Shown here one piece after another: positions 35,812 through 45,112 of a stretch of 64,000 nucleotides of DNA (position 1 is its first letter; every line of letters starts with the position of its first letter). Source of the DNA: Leptospira alstonii serovar Sichuan str. 79601. Lineage in GTDB: Bacteria; Spirochaetota; Leptospiria; Leptospirales; Leptospiraceae. The translations under genes and the position numbers were made by a program. The stretch is from NCBI RefSeq assembly GCF_000347175.1, contig NZ_ANIK01000035.1:1-64000 (forward strand), written 5' to 3'. The notes under the pieces are model-generated. The model saw nothing but the letters and a program-made list of their open reading frames with translations, was not told where the DNA came from and ran no database searches.

Positions 35812-36243
35812 ATGGCAAAAAGTTCAAAACCGAATCCAAGAGTACTCACCGGAAACGACGCAATCGTTAAAATCAACGGACAATCCGTCGGGTTTATGAA
35901 ATCTTTGCGAGTAAATATAAACAACAATCAAGGAAGAATTCAAGCGATCGGAAAAAGAAAACCGAAAGGACTTAAATCCCTCGACTGGCAAGGAACGGCG
36001 TCGGGAGAGTTCCATATATTGACAGTACCAACCGATGGGGTCGTAGTAATCGATACGTATGACGATGACAACGCGGACGACTTGTACGATATTTTAGTTT
36101 TAGACAAAAAAAGCGGGAAACGAGTGGGACTCTTAACGGGGGGAGTGAACACAGAAGGGTTTAGTATTCAAAATAACGAAATGAGTGGAAGGGAAATTGA
36201 ATTCGAACTCGTGGATTGGGAACCGATGGAGGCATTTAACTAA
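35812..36243 (+). CDS. Tail tube protein
   Basis: 143 residues directly after the sheath. DAIVKINGQSVGFMKSLRVNINNNQGRIQAIG then GLKSLDWQGTASGEFHILTV and a final IEFELVDWEPMEAFN form the compact beta-barrel pattern of Mu/T4-like tube proteins. Ribosome site AGGAGG about 6-10 bases before the ATG supports strong expression. Confidence 0.8.
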   Translation: MAKSSKPNPRVLTGNDAIVKINGQSVGFMKSLRVNINNNQGRIQAIGKRKPKGLKSLDWQGTASGEFHILTVPTDGVVVIDTYDDDNADDLYDILVLDKKSGKRVGLLTGGVNTEGFSIQNNEMSGREIEFELVDWEPMEAFN

Positions 36244-36299
36244 AACGTAATACGTCTATTTTTTTAATGAATTTTATCGATATATATTTGGCTGTTATA

Positions 36300-36335
36300 T
36301 AAAGCAAGGGCTACCCCTTTCGAAGTAGCCCCGCA
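36300..36335. other. Hairpin region after tail tube
   Basis: GGGCTAC (36308-36314) and GTAGCCC (36325-36331) form a 7-bp stem in the 281-base gap after the tube gene; an alternative AAGGG...CCCTT pairing overlaps. No T-run follows on the plus strand. It could be an mRNA stability element or riboregulator; a short Pribnow-like stretch and the next gene's start lie further on. Confidence 0.35.
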
Positions 36336-36524
36336 CCCTACACGTTACCATAGGGGGATATACTTTAAAAGCGTCGTCGTAGAAAGGAAATTTGTAAAGT
36401 AAAAATTGTATCGATACAATCATGCTAAAAAAATGAAACGGTTCGGCCCCAAATATAGAATAACGACCCTAACTATATACACTTCACATTCTCCGATAAC
36501 AACATTTCAATTAAAATCTCGAAT

Positions 36525-37178
36525 ATGAGAATTCTGGAACCAAATAAACGAGTCACACTTTCGGCGAAATACGAAAGTGAAAGTTATTCTTTCGAGGCGG
36601 ACATTGCAGATCCGAGTACGGAGCTTGATATAGAGATAGGAGTAGCGAAACGATTGGGAGGTGCGTCCTTAGAATCGATTCCAAATACGACGTACGGTTA
36701 TATATTTGCGATAACGACCCTCGATCACGTAATTAAAGAGATACCGCCCGACTTTCCGATCGAAGAGATAGTTTCGTTTGAACAAATACGAGACAAAGAA
36801 TTCGTATTAAGACTATTTAATGAATATAAGAAGAAAGAAAACTGGTTTCGATCGGAGTTAAAAAAAAATAGGGACGCTCGACGCACTCTCAAACGAAAAG
36901 AACCTGCTCGATCTTTTTTTAATGAAGGAGTTTCAAATTCTACCGAAGGGGGTAAGGCATCTGGGGAATCTATTTCTAGAACAAAAGAGGTTTTTGCTGG
37001 AGGCGACGTCGAGAGTGGATCTAACGAGTTTAAAGACCAAAACTCGACTATTGTCGGAGAAAAAACAAGTGGAGAGGATGAAATCGGAGGAGTTTTTAAC
37101 GAACATAAGCCCGACGCTGATTCGTATCCTGGAAGAAGAGGCAGGGTTTTCACAAGAACAGATCCACGCGCAAGGTGA
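36525..37178 (+). CDS. Tail-assembly chaperone, short form (G-like)
   Basis: 217-codon frame, of which the first 130 residues (ESESYSFEADIADPSTELDIEIGVAKRLGG...; IPPDFPIEEIVSFEQIRDKEFVLRLFNEYKK) look protein-like; the rest is low-complexity S/G/E and overlaps a better-looking frame at 36862-37239. It stands immediately before the tape measure, the fixed place of tail-assembly chaperone pairs. I infer that the natural long product joins the first part here to the second frame by frameshift at the T7 run near 36914-36920. Confidence 0.55.
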   Translation: MRILEPNKRVTLSAKYESESYSFEADIADPSTELDIEIGVAKRLGGASLESIPNTTYGYIFAITTLDHVIKEIPPDFPIEEIVSFEQIRDKEFVLRLFNEYKKKENWFRSELKKNRDARRTLKRKEPARSFFNEGVSNSTEGGKASGESISRTKEVFAGGDVESGSNEFKDQNSTIVGEKTSGEDEIGGVFNEHKPDADSYPGRRGRVFTRTDPRAR

Positions 37179-37239
37179 ACAAAAAAGGGAAGAGATTTTG
37201 AAACGAATCGATGACGAATTAAAAATACATGGCCTCTGA
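36862..37239 (+). CDS. Tail-assembly chaperone extension (T-like), frameshift frame
   Basis: Open from just after a TAA at 36859 to 37239 in the +1 (= -2) frame relative to 36525-37178. The charged helical sequence KEFQILPKGVRHLGNLFLEQK... ERMKSEEFLTNISPTLIRILEEEAG is protein-like. The only ATG (36922) has no ribosome site but follows TCT TTT TTT, so the product is more likely made by -2 (or +1) slippage there, as in Mu-like phages. It ends 11 bases into the tape measure gene. Confidence 0.55.
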   Translation, partial: KKIGTLDALSNEKNLLDLFLMKEFQILPKGVRHLGNLFLEQKRFLLEATSRVDLTSLKTKTRLLSEKKQVERMKSEEFLTNISPTLIRILEEEAGFSQEQIHAQGEQKREEILKRIDDELKIHGL

Positions 37240-38911
37240 ATCCTTAGAAATAAAAGTACACGCAAAACCCGATTTTAAGGAAGTCGATCAAGGTTTTGAT
37301 CGAATCGCCAAAAAATTTAAAAAAGGATTCTCTCTTTTTGGAAGTGGCGCGGGTGGAAGTGAAGACCAAAATTCAAAAAACAAAAAATCAAAAAAGAAAA
37401 GAAAACTAGAGGCCGCTTCCAAATACGCGGGGGGAAGTGCGTACGCGTCGAAAATCGGTGCCGACGGATCGGATTTAGACGAAACCGGCCACGGTGGATT
37501 TTACAATACTCTTGATAAAAAGATTTCAGCGGCTAAAGACCTGTTTTCGAAAAAGAAAAAAAAGAAAGAAGAAGACGAGGAAGAAAAGACTTCCTCGACA
37601 AAACCGGACTCATTCAAACAACTTCAGATCCAAAAATCGGAAATTAAAATCCAACACGCACATTTTGATAAAGGCGGGTTTGGAGGACTTGGGGGAAGCG
37701 GTGGAAATACAAATCCAAGTGAAGCGGGAGAAAGCGGAGGCGGCCTTAAATCCAAATTTCTTTCCGCTTTAGGTGCGACAATTCCGATCGCCGGAGCCGC
37801 GTTTGCAGTTGCGGGTGGGGTATTAAAAACAATCTCAGCAATCGGAGAACAGTACCACGCTTCCATGCAATCGCAAGCGTCTACAATCGGAGCCACAGGC
37901 GGATACGTGGGAGGAGGGGGAGGTTATTTTTCCAACTCGGAACTTGCACAAGCAAACGTATTTAAAAGTAGAGTGAGTGGGGAAAGTATATACCAAAAAG
38001 GTAATTTAATAGATTCAAATACGATTCAGTTTGCGGCGTCTCAAGGAAAGGGAATTGCAGACGTAGTTAAGGAACTGGAGACGATTCGAAAAGATTCAAA
38101 AAATGCGGATTTAGGATATTTAAGGGGAGGAGCGGCCGCTTCAGGGTTTACAGGACTTAGACAATCCGAATATATATCGAAACTTGCATCAATTTCTGAA
38201 AATTTAAGAAACAAAGGCTTTTCCGGCGACATTTCCGATTTTGCAAAATTTTCATCCGGATTCAATAGAAACGATTCCAAAATGGACCCTTCCAGACGAA
38301 TGGCTCTCGCGGAAGACCTTTCCAACCAAGGAAGAAGTGGAGCGTTTGGAGGCGGAATTTTCGGTTCTCTCTCTATGAGTCATGCACTCGGAGCAAACGG
38401 AGGGGATATTTTTAAAGCGATAGAGGAGTCGGAACTAAGTCCCGGAAAATACATGTCGTCCGCGCTTTCAAGTCTTGATCCAAAAACAAGAGGACTTGTT
38501 CACAAATTACAGGGTGGAAGTTTTTCGGAAATGTCGAATATGAGTTTCGGGTACAAAAACTTTTCATCCGACAATTCTCGAATAAGCGCGGGATACAATA
38601 AGGGTCTAGAATTAGATAACCGAAAAAAAGAAACTTTTGCTTCGGACGTAGGAGCGCAAGCCGCCGAAGTTGGGTACAACTTAAATACGGCGATGATTCA
38701 AGTTTTTAAAGAAAATAAAAATGCGATGCTTGGTTTGACTGAAGTCGTTTCGAATATAGAAACAAAACTTCTTCCGGTAGTATCCACTTCAATTACAGGA
38801 ATTGTCACGGGAGTAGAAAAGTTGTGCGAGTACTCAGAACCTGTTTTCGGAGCGATTTCCAAATTAATGTCATTTTCAAATCCGGCCGGTTTTTTAGTTC
38901 GTACCAAATAG
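37229..38911 (+). CDS. Tape measure protein
   Basis: 560 residues. Lys-rich N-terminus (KNKKSKKKRKLEAA; a K/E tract at about 100-115), glycine-rich segments (about 145-160, 215-230) and a hydrophobic helix at about 183-207 (ATIPIAGAAFAVAGGVLKTISAIG), then helical regions to the end. It lies right after the chaperone pair and before the fibre genes. Its length would set the tail length. Short relative to many myovirus tape measures. Confidence 0.65.
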   Translation: MASESLEIKVHAKPDFKEVDQGFDRIAKKFKKGFSLFGSGAGGSEDQNSKNKKSKKKRKLEAASKYAGGSAYASKIGADGSDLDETGHGGFYNTLDKKISAAKDLFSKKKKKKEEDEEEKTSSTKPDSFKQLQIQKSEIKIQHAHFDKGGFGGLGGSGGNTNPSEAGESGGGLKSKFLSALGATIPIAGAAFAVAGGVLKTISAIGEQYHASMQSQASTIGATGGYVGGGGGYFSNSELAQANVFKSRVSGESIYQKGNLIDSNTIQFAASQGKGIADVVKELETIRKDSKNADLGYLRGGAAASGFTGLRQSEYISKLASISENLRNKGFSGDISDFAKFSSGFNRNDSKMDPSRRMALAEDLSNQGRSGAFGGGIFGSLSMSHALGANGGDIFKAIEESELSPGKYMSSALSSLDPKTRGLVHKLQGGSFSEMSNMSFGYKNFSSDNSRISAGYNKGLELDNRKKETFASDVGAQAAEVGYNLNTAMIQVFKENKNAMLGLTEVVSNIETKLLPVVSTSITGIVTGVEKLCEYSEPVFGAISKLMSFSNPAGFLVRTK

Positions 38912-38948
38912 AAACTTCCGATTTTTAATTTCGTTTTAATCTTTCGAA

Positions 38949-39338
38949 ATGGAAATCCACCGAGTACTATTTCAATTATTCCAAAGAAACGGCGTCTCGA
39001 TTGAAAGAGAAGTAGAGGAGTTTGCCGCAGAGTTTCAAGTACAACAACCTCAAAAACTAACCAAAGCGTTTAAACAATCGGACAATTTGGTCGCGATTCC
39101 GATTCCTTCCGGAATTGCGTTTAAATACGTATTGATCCTTGGCACATACCTTGCAGACGACACCGCAATCGGCGTAAAAAAAGGAGACCCCGCACCGATT
39201 GTAGTTCGACTAAACGGGTCCGCACAAGACCATCCTCTTCCTCAAGGCTTTATGACCTGGAGCGGCGGACTTAATTCTCTAAGAGTCGCAACTACGTATG
39301 ACACGAATCAAATACTCGTGGAAGTATATCTAGGATAA
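38949..39338 (+). CDS. Small beta-rich virion protein, 129 aa
   Basis: N-terminal helix (HRVLFQLFQRNGVSIEREVEEFAAEF) and a strand-rich C-terminus (IAFKYVLILGTYLADDTAIG; APIVVRLNGS). Its stop overlaps the next ATG (TAATG). Likely a fibre adaptor or baseplate accessory; no family named. The pyrimidine-rich leader lacks Shine-Dalgarno. Confidence 0.5.
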   Translation: MEIHRVLFQLFQRNGVSIEREVEEFAAEFQVQQPQKLTKAFKQSDNLVAIPIPSGIAFKYVLILGTYLADDTAIGVKKGDPAPIVVRLNGSAQDHPLPQGFMTWSGGLNSLRVATTYDTNQILVEVYLG

Positions 39339-40843
39339 TGAATGGCGTATTTCATTTCCTACTGAAAGGGATCGCAACCCAAGTTAGTTTCGGAAAAAAA
39401 GGACCGAGTTTAAAAGCGACACCTTCCGGATTTGAAGTACGTCTTCCGGACGACTCAGGACTTACGCACCTAAAAGTTGCAAGCCCGCTACAAGGAGACG
39501 ACGCGGTAAATCTAGATTGGGTAAGAAACGAAGTACTCGCAAATTGGAATACACCCGTTCAAAACCTGGAGGAACTTCGTAGAATTCCAGTACAAGAAAG
39601 AAGGGACAAACAAATCAGGGAAGTTGAAGACGAACTTACCCTCTACCAATTCGATTCAGAGTCTTTTGCCAATGTTCCCGATCCAGTCGATCCTTTACGC
39701 ACAATTCTTCCAAACGATTTAAACGTGCAAAGTCCCGGAAGATGGCTAAAAACGACAGCCCGTAATTCTCTTCATTCTCAACTCATCGGGTTATCTGCAA
39801 ACGACCATCCACAGTACGAACTTAGGTCCGAAAAAAATTTACCCGGCGGATATCCGGGACTCAGTACGGATTCAAATAACCCGGGAATTGAAATCCTTTC
39901 CGAAGAAACGGTAAGTGTTTTGAAGTCGGATGCTTCTCAAAGTAGAGAATATCTTTTACCGGATATCTCGGGGACGCTCGCACTCGATAACGTATTTTTA
40001 GGAGCAACTGAGCTTTCAAACGGAAACAAGGGACTCGTTCCGGCACCACAAGTTTTAGACAGAGAAAAGTTTTTGTCGGGAGACGGAAGCTGGAGAACAA
40101 ATTTCGGTTCTTTAAAGAACTCATCCGTTAAATCTTCCCCCTATACCGCCACCAAATACGAACGGGTTCTTTGCGACGTAACAAGCGGGGGGTTCCCTGT
40201 TTTTTTACCGCAAAATCCAAACGACAATATCGTAGTCGCAATATTAGACGTTTCTAATTTAGCAGGCACGAATCCGATCACACTCCTTCGAAACGGTGAA
40301 AAAATCGAAAACTTAGAAGAGGACTGGCAGCTTGATTTAGACGGAGGTTCGTTTGAACTTATCTACTCTTTAGAAAGAAGGAGTTGGTATTTTTTAGGAA
40401 CACCCGCAACTTCCAATCTTGCTACGACAAACGGATTTTTAACTAACACTCCGACGTTTGAAGAAGTAAGCATCGCGCCTTCTGCAAGATCGGTTAAAGA
40501 ATATATCGAAGCCCAAAATATAGCGATCTTTCAACTGATTTCACAAATAGGTGTTTTTCTTTTCGGAGGTAATTTTGCGCCTCAAGGAACGATGAAAAAG
40601 AACGCATTTTTCGAAGGAACGACAAACGGAAGCGGTCAATGTATTATCAACACCGGTCTTTCCAATTCCATCCTCGCCGTTTTTGCATGCGTTTCGGATA
40701 ACGCGGGTAAATGGTATTTTCTTCCGCCTTCGGGAACTACAGCCGCCGGGTATTTCGACAATCAAGGATACGTTACAATTCAGTTTACGGGAAGCTCTAC
40801 ATTTTATAACCGGAATGTTCGTATCGTGGTTGAATACAAATGA
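39338..40843 (+). CDS. Tail fibre protein
   Basis: 501 residues. N-terminal KGIATQVSFGKKGPSLKATPSGFEVR and LVASPLQGDDAVNLDW-type repeats of fibre shafts; ARNSLHSQLIGLSANDHPQYELRSE is the H..L.....HPQY motif widespread in phage fibres. The C-terminus is beta-rich (GYVTIQFTGSSTFYNRNVRIVVEYK). The next gene overlaps (ATGA), so both belong to one fibre module. Adsorption specificity is expected to reside here and in the next two genes. Confidence 0.7.
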   Translation: MNGVFHFLLKGIATQVSFGKKGPSLKATPSGFEVRLPDDSGLTHLKVASPLQGDDAVNLDWVRNEVLANWNTPVQNLEELRRIPVQERRDKQIREVEDELTLYQFDSESFANVPDPVDPLRTILPNDLNVQSPGRWLKTTARNSLHSQLIGLSANDHPQYELRSEKNLPGGYPGLSTDSNNPGIEILSEETVSVLKSDASQSREYLLPDISGTLALDNVFLGATELSNGNKGLVPAPQVLDREKFLSGDGSWRTNFGSLKNSSVKSSPYTATKYERVLCDVTSGGFPVFLPQNPNDNIVVAILDVSNLAGTNPITLLRNGEKIENLEEDWQLDLDGGSFELIYSLERRSWYFLGTPATSNLATTNGFLTNTPTFEEVSIAPSARSVKEYIEAQNIAIFQLISQIGVFLFGGNFAPQGTMKKNAFFEGTTNGSGQCIINTGLSNSILAVFACVSDNAGKWYFLPPSGTTAAGYFDNQGYVTIQFTGSSTFYNRNVRIVVEYK

Positions 40844-42201
40844 AATCTTTTAAAAACGATTTTTTAAAGGACAATCAAATCCGTGAGTATGTGGATTCTA
40901 AAATTTTAAATGAGATTGTCGCAAGAAATACCGCTCTTTCCTTACTTCAAACCCAAATTTTAACAAAAATAAACTTTACCGAAAAAGGCGTGCCTTTAGG
41001 CGTTGCAACTCTTGGGTCCGACGGATTCCTTTTATCCAACCAAAGACCGCCGGTTCCATTATCCACAAATGTATTTGTCTTTAGACCGGGCGAGGTTTCT
41101 CCAAACGAAAATGTATATTCCACTTGGGTAACTTTTCGCTCCGCATTTGTCTCAAAAAAAGGTCTTAAATTTTTACAATTCGACGATTCCCTTCAAGGTA
41201 TCTCAATCCCTCCGGAGAATATTGATTTTTCGGAATGTATTTTACTTTCTAGGTATAAAAAGCAAATTCCTACTGCTATTAACTTTGCCTCCGGATTTTT
41301 AGTGAGTGCGTGGCCGATAGATGTTCAAGGATTAAAACTAAACTTTTCTTCTCATTTTTTTGATAACGGAGGATCAACTTCACTTTCCCTTTCTGATTCC
41401 GTTCTCGAATATACCGGAACGGAAACAGGAATGGATTTTTTTTCGGGTTCTTTGTCGGTTTTTTTAAAAAACTCTAAAATAGTCGGAAACGGAAGAACCG
41501 TTTTTTCATTAGGAAACAGATCCATTCAGATATTTGGAATATCAGGATCTTGTAATGTTGAGGCCGGTTGTATTCAAGGGGGAGATAGCTCCACAATGAC
41601 CATTACAAATTTAGGTTCGGTTTTAACCTCCGGCAATTCCTTTGTAGGCATTCAAGGATCGTTTCTTGGTACAAAATCCGAATCCGATCTCTCCCACGTA
41701 TTCGAAAAAACATTAATTTCCAAGGGTCAACTTGTAACACGGGACTCTTCAGGAAATTTTATTTCGGTTTCCCCCGGACTTAATAATGAGATTCTAATCT
41801 TTGATTCAAACTCGCAAGGCGGATTTAAACCTGCGTCAATCGGTAGTCTTTTTTCTCTTCCAGGAATGAAGACATTATCCGATTTTGTTCGTCAATCTTC
41901 TCCTCTTACAAGTCTTCTTTCTGCGGGAAGTAAGACACTCGACTGTTCAGCCTCGAATCTGTTTCGAATCACCGGGGGAAACGCTACGATCACGTTTTCA
42001 AATATGACTGAAAACGAAGTTGTAAATGTCGTTCTGGAATCTACGGGTTCCTCGTATACAATTACCTGGTCTGGAGGAACGTTTCTTTGGGCGGGTGCGA
42101 GTATTCCGACACCGACCTTAGCTTCAGGAAGAAAAGACTTTTATTCTTTTATAAAAGTCGGAGGTTCTATTTATTCCTCCTGTATTTTGAATATGGGTTA
42201 A
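40840..42201 (+). CDS. Tail fibre/appendage protein
   Basis: 453 residues, coupled to the previous fibre gene. N-terminal helical adaptor (DFLKDNQIREYVDSKILNEIVARNTALSLLQTQIL) followed by long Ser/Gly/Thr-rich beta segments (SLSLSDSVLEYTGTE; DSSTMTITNLGSVLTSGNSF) typical of beta-helical tip domains. Position and composition support a fibre; no enzyme motif is seen. Confidence 0.6.
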   Translation: MKSFKNDFLKDNQIREYVDSKILNEIVARNTALSLLQTQILTKINFTEKGVPLGVATLGSDGFLLSNQRPPVPLSTNVFVFRPGEVSPNENVYSTWVTFRSAFVSKKGLKFLQFDDSLQGISIPPENIDFSECILLSRYKKQIPTAINFASGFLVSAWPIDVQGLKLNFSSHFFDNGGSTSLSLSDSVLEYTGTETGMDFFSGSLSVFLKNSKIVGNGRTVFSLGNRSIQIFGISGSCNVEAGCIQGGDSSTMTITNLGSVLTSGNSFVGIQGSFLGTKSESDLSHVFEKTLISKGQLVTRDSSGNFISVSPGLNNEILIFDSNSQGGFKPASIGSLFSLPGMKTLSDFVRQSSPLTSLLSAGSKTLDCSASNLFRITGGNATITFSNMTENEVVNVVLESTGSSYTITWSGGTFLWAGASIPTPTLASGRKDFYSFIKVGGSIYSSCILNMG

Positions 42202-42205
42202 GCGA

Positions 42206-43357
42206 ATGTTTTTACCGTTCGCCCATTTTCAAATACCAAAAACAAAACCGATCGTAGATTCGGGTTTTCCGGTAAGCGAGGCCAATTGGGCCGTATATGC
42301 TATGGCATTGAGTGGAAATAAAATATTTATTGCAGGTGCATTTACAAGTATAGGGGGAGTTTCAAGAAACAAAATCGCGGCGTTGGACTCAAACAGTGGA
42401 GAAATACTTCCTCTTTTTCAAGGACTACAAGGTGCAAACGGAACTGTAACCGCGATGATCGTTGTCGGAAGTATGCTCGTTATCGGAGGTAGTTTCACAT
42501 CCGTAAACGGAGTGGCGCGTAACGGAATCGCCGCACTCGATCTTAGTAACGCAAACGTACTACCCTGGTATCCAAACGGTGGAATTGCAGGAGGTTCTTT
42601 GACGGTTAACGACTTTTGCGTTAAAAACAATTCACTTTACCTTTGCGGGAATTTTACAAGTATCGGAGGAGTTTCAAGAAACGGAATCGCGGCCCTTGAT
42701 GTTACTACGGCCGGTGTTTTGTCTTGGTACCCAAACGGAGGAGTTTTAGGCGGTGAAGGTTACAGGCTTTTACTTTCTTCGGATACAAACAAGGTGTATA
42801 TAGGGGGAAGTTTTACTCAAATCGGCGGGGTCGGTCGGGAAAAAATCGCGGCTTTTGACGCAAGTACTGGAAGCGTCATTGGCACTTGGGGACCCACAAG
42901 TCCACCCGCGGGAGCCGGGGCTTCCCCTCATGTAAAAGACATGGTACAAATCGGGAACACTCTTTTTATCGGAGGGGCATTTGGTGTAATTTCAGGTCAA
43001 GGACGGCTCGGATTTGCGGCGTTAAACGCAAATACGGGTACGTTACTCGACCTTTATCCCACAAACCTCGGCGGAGACGCGGTCAAACCTAATATTATGA
43101 CTTTTGCAAGTAAAAATAACCAACTCCACTTTGCCGGTTTTTTTTCTTCGGTAGGCGGTGAAACTAGGCTTTCGATTGCCTGTTTGGATGCGGTTACAAT
43201 GCAAGTTCTACCTTGGTATCCTCCGTCTGGAGTCGGGAATCTTACTTCCAAGGTATCCAAAGGTTTTTCCTTTTTAGACAATACTTGGTGGTTAAACGGT
43301 AATTTTCAAAGTATGGGTGGAATTACTTGTAACAATTTGGTAAAACTCAATCTCTAA
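42206..43357 (+). CDS. Beta-propeller fibre-associated protein
   Basis: 383 residues made of at least six repeats of about 55 residues with the motif IFIAGAFTSIGGVSRNKIAALD (also LVIGGSFTSVNGVARNGIAALD; VYIGGSFTQIGGVGREKIAAFD). This is the delta-60/DUF5122-type beta-propeller pattern. It is the last gene of the fibre module; propellers at fibre tips can bind host surface proteins or glycans. The ATG is 4 bases after the previous stop. It converges with the portal gene, with a 4-base overlap. Confidence 0.75.
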   Translation: MFLPFAHFQIPKTKPIVDSGFPVSEANWAVYAMALSGNKIFIAGAFTSIGGVSRNKIAALDSNSGEILPLFQGLQGANGTVTAMIVVGSMLVIGGSFTSVNGVARNGIAALDLSNANVLPWYPNGGIAGGSLTVNDFCVKNNSLYLCGNFTSIGGVSRNGIAALDVTTAGVLSWYPNGGVLGGEGYRLLLSSDTNKVYIGGSFTQIGGVGREKIAAFDASTGSVIGTWGPTSPPAGAGASPHVKDMVQIGNTLFIGGAFGVISGQGRLGFAALNANTGTLLDLYPTNLGGDAVKPNIMTFASKNNQLHFAGFFSSVGGETRLSIACLDAVTMQVLPWYPPSGVGNLTSKVSKGFSFLDNTWWLNGNFQSMGGITCNNLVKLNL

Positions 43358-44973
43358 AAAACAAGATCCGCATCCTTTTCTTCCTCTTCTTCAAAGTCAA
43401 ATCCATCGTCGTTCTCTAAATCCTCCGAATATCCCGAATCGGAATATTCCGTTTCAGGATCTTTTGATTCGAGCTGTTGGTTTGATTGCTGCATCATTTG
43501 AAAATTCTGTTGAAAAATCGGATTTAAAATTACCGCTCCGGCCATTTTATATTCTTCCTCGCTGACACCGTAGAGATCGGCCAGGGTTTCCGCGATTGTA
43601 GGTTCATCTTGTGCAATTCGGATTTCGTCGATTAGTTTCCAGTTTGAAACCTCGTCTTTTAATTTGGAAAGTTTGTCTTTTTCATCTTCCGGATTTTTTC
43701 CTGTGAAATCGCATACGATTCCCGCGAAATCATCTTCTCTAAATTCCCGTATCCTGTTAAATGAGGCTTCGAAGTAGGTTAAAAGAGAAAGACTCGCTCG
43801 GTTCATCGAGAGTTTACTTTTTCCAACCTGATTGCCTTCCGAAAAAGTAGCCTGGGAACCGGTGAGTCTAAGCCCAAGTTCGGACTGATCCATTCCGTGG
43901 CCCATTAGTACGAAAGAAACGCACCATTGCATGAGTTCCTTGAAGAGCATATCGTTTGGAATATTAAGAGGAGTCCATCTTACTTCCCCGGCGGAAGTTC
44001 CGATGATGGGGATTCCGTGAGAGTCGTCAAGGCCCGAAACCATTTCCTGCCACTGTAGTTGTAACGACTCGATTACTTCTTGCGTAGCGTCTCCCTGAAA
44101 ACTCATGAACCCTTGTGGGTGTAGTCTTGAAAAAGTATCCCGATTGAATTTAAGGGATCTGATTACTCCGATTAAATCCAAAATACACGCTTCGAGCGGT
44201 GAAAATCCGAATCCCCGAAGGGATACGTCCGAGATATGATTTTTGTGAAACCACAGAATTTCGTTTTCTGAGAAAGTTTCGACTACGTTGTCGTCTATAA
44301 TCTGTACAAATGCGATACTTTTGTCGCTACGATAACCCTTGTTTCTGTCTACGGGAAAAATCGTTGCCGGATCTAGGTATCTGATTTCAATGAGTTTATT
44401 AAAAGAATTGTATATTAGAAAAAAGGCGATACTGTCGATCGTGAGAGTATCCCTTAGCATCATCTCAAAGACGGACCCTAGATGGTCTCTATTGGCCCAA
44501 CCGGGGGTTAAATCCCCCATTTTTTCAAAAAACCTACCGCACGATTTCATCTTAGAAAGGATTTCTTCGTCCACTTCGTCGTCTTCGTTTTCAGTCCGAA
44601 ACCAAAGTCCGGTTTTTTTACTAATTCGTGCAAACCGACTTAGTTCCTCGACTCTTACGGTGTGTATCGCCGATATGATCGATGTCGTGTAACTTGCGTT
44701 TCTTAGCTGGGTAAAAGGGATTCTCCAAGTGGGCCGAAGTTGTACGCCGTCTCTGATTTGATTTATTTGGTCGTAGGTATATACCGGATTTCTTCCCGCG
44801 AGTTTTTCCGAATTTATCTGATTAAAAAATGATTTTGCTAAAGTAAGTAGGTGTTGGTTTATTTTTTCAGGTTTTACTACGTTTTCGTTTGAGTTTACAA
44901 GCCTTTGTCGTTTGGCTAAATTTTTCTCGTAATCGTTTCCTCGAGGGCGGCCGTTTTTTAAATTCACAATCAA
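43354..44973 (-). CDS. Portal protein
   Basis: 539 residues, TTG start. IRDGVQLRPTWRIPFTQLRNASYTTSIISAIHTVR, FLIYNSFNKLIEIRYLDPATIFPVDRN, NEILWFHKNHISDVSLRGFGFSPLEACILDLI and ELGLRLTGSQATFSEGNQVGKSKL match the order of portal family elements (wing, clip, stem, G-x-SPLEA helix). An acidic C-terminal tail ends in DFEEEEEKDADLVF. It sits on the opposite strand and 31 kb from the terminase, whereas in most tailed phages portal and terminase are neighbours. Confidence 0.8.
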   Translation of the reverse strand: MIVNLKNGRPRGNDYEKNLAKRQRLVNSNENVVKPEKINQHLLTLAKSFFNQINSEKLAGRNPVYTYDQINQIRDGVQLRPTWRIPFTQLRNASYTTSIISAIHTVRVEELSRFARISKKTGLWFRTENEDDEVDEEILSKMKSCGRFFEKMGDLTPGWANRDHLGSVFEMMLRDTLTIDSIAFFLIYNSFNKLIEIRYLDPATIFPVDRNKGYRSDKSIAFVQIIDDNVVETFSENEILWFHKNHISDVSLRGFGFSPLEACILDLIGVIRSLKFNRDTFSRLHPQGFMSFQGDATQEVIESLQLQWQEMVSGLDDSHGIPIIGTSAGEVRWTPLNIPNDMLFKELMQWCVSFVLMGHGMDQSELGLRLTGSQATFSEGNQVGKSKLSMNRASLSLLTYFEASFNRIREFREDDFAGIVCDFTGKNPEDEKDKLSKLKDEVSNWKLIDEIRIAQDEPTIAETLADLYGVSEEEYKMAGAVILNPIFQQNFQMMQQSNQQLESKDPETEYSDSGYSEDLENDDGFDFEEEEEKDADLVF

Positions 44974-45014
44974 GAATTTAGTTTAAAACGTAAATATCGG
45001 AAGGAGGTTTTTCC

Positions 45015-45043
45015 GGGTTTTTCCGCCGGAAAAACCCCTTTTT
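45015..45043 (+). terminator. Intrinsic terminator, plus strand
   Basis: GGGTTTTTCC-GCC-GGAAAAACCC (45015-45037) followed by C and TTTTT. It lies 41 bases upstream of the minus-strand portal start and 70 bases before the next plus gene, so it stops rightward transcripts that run antisense through the portal gene. Confidence 0.6.
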
Positions 45044-45112
45044 ACCAAGGTTTGTACTTTTAAAATTTAACTTAATTTTTCCGATATTTTCTTTCTTTGT
45101 TATCTTTTCTTT

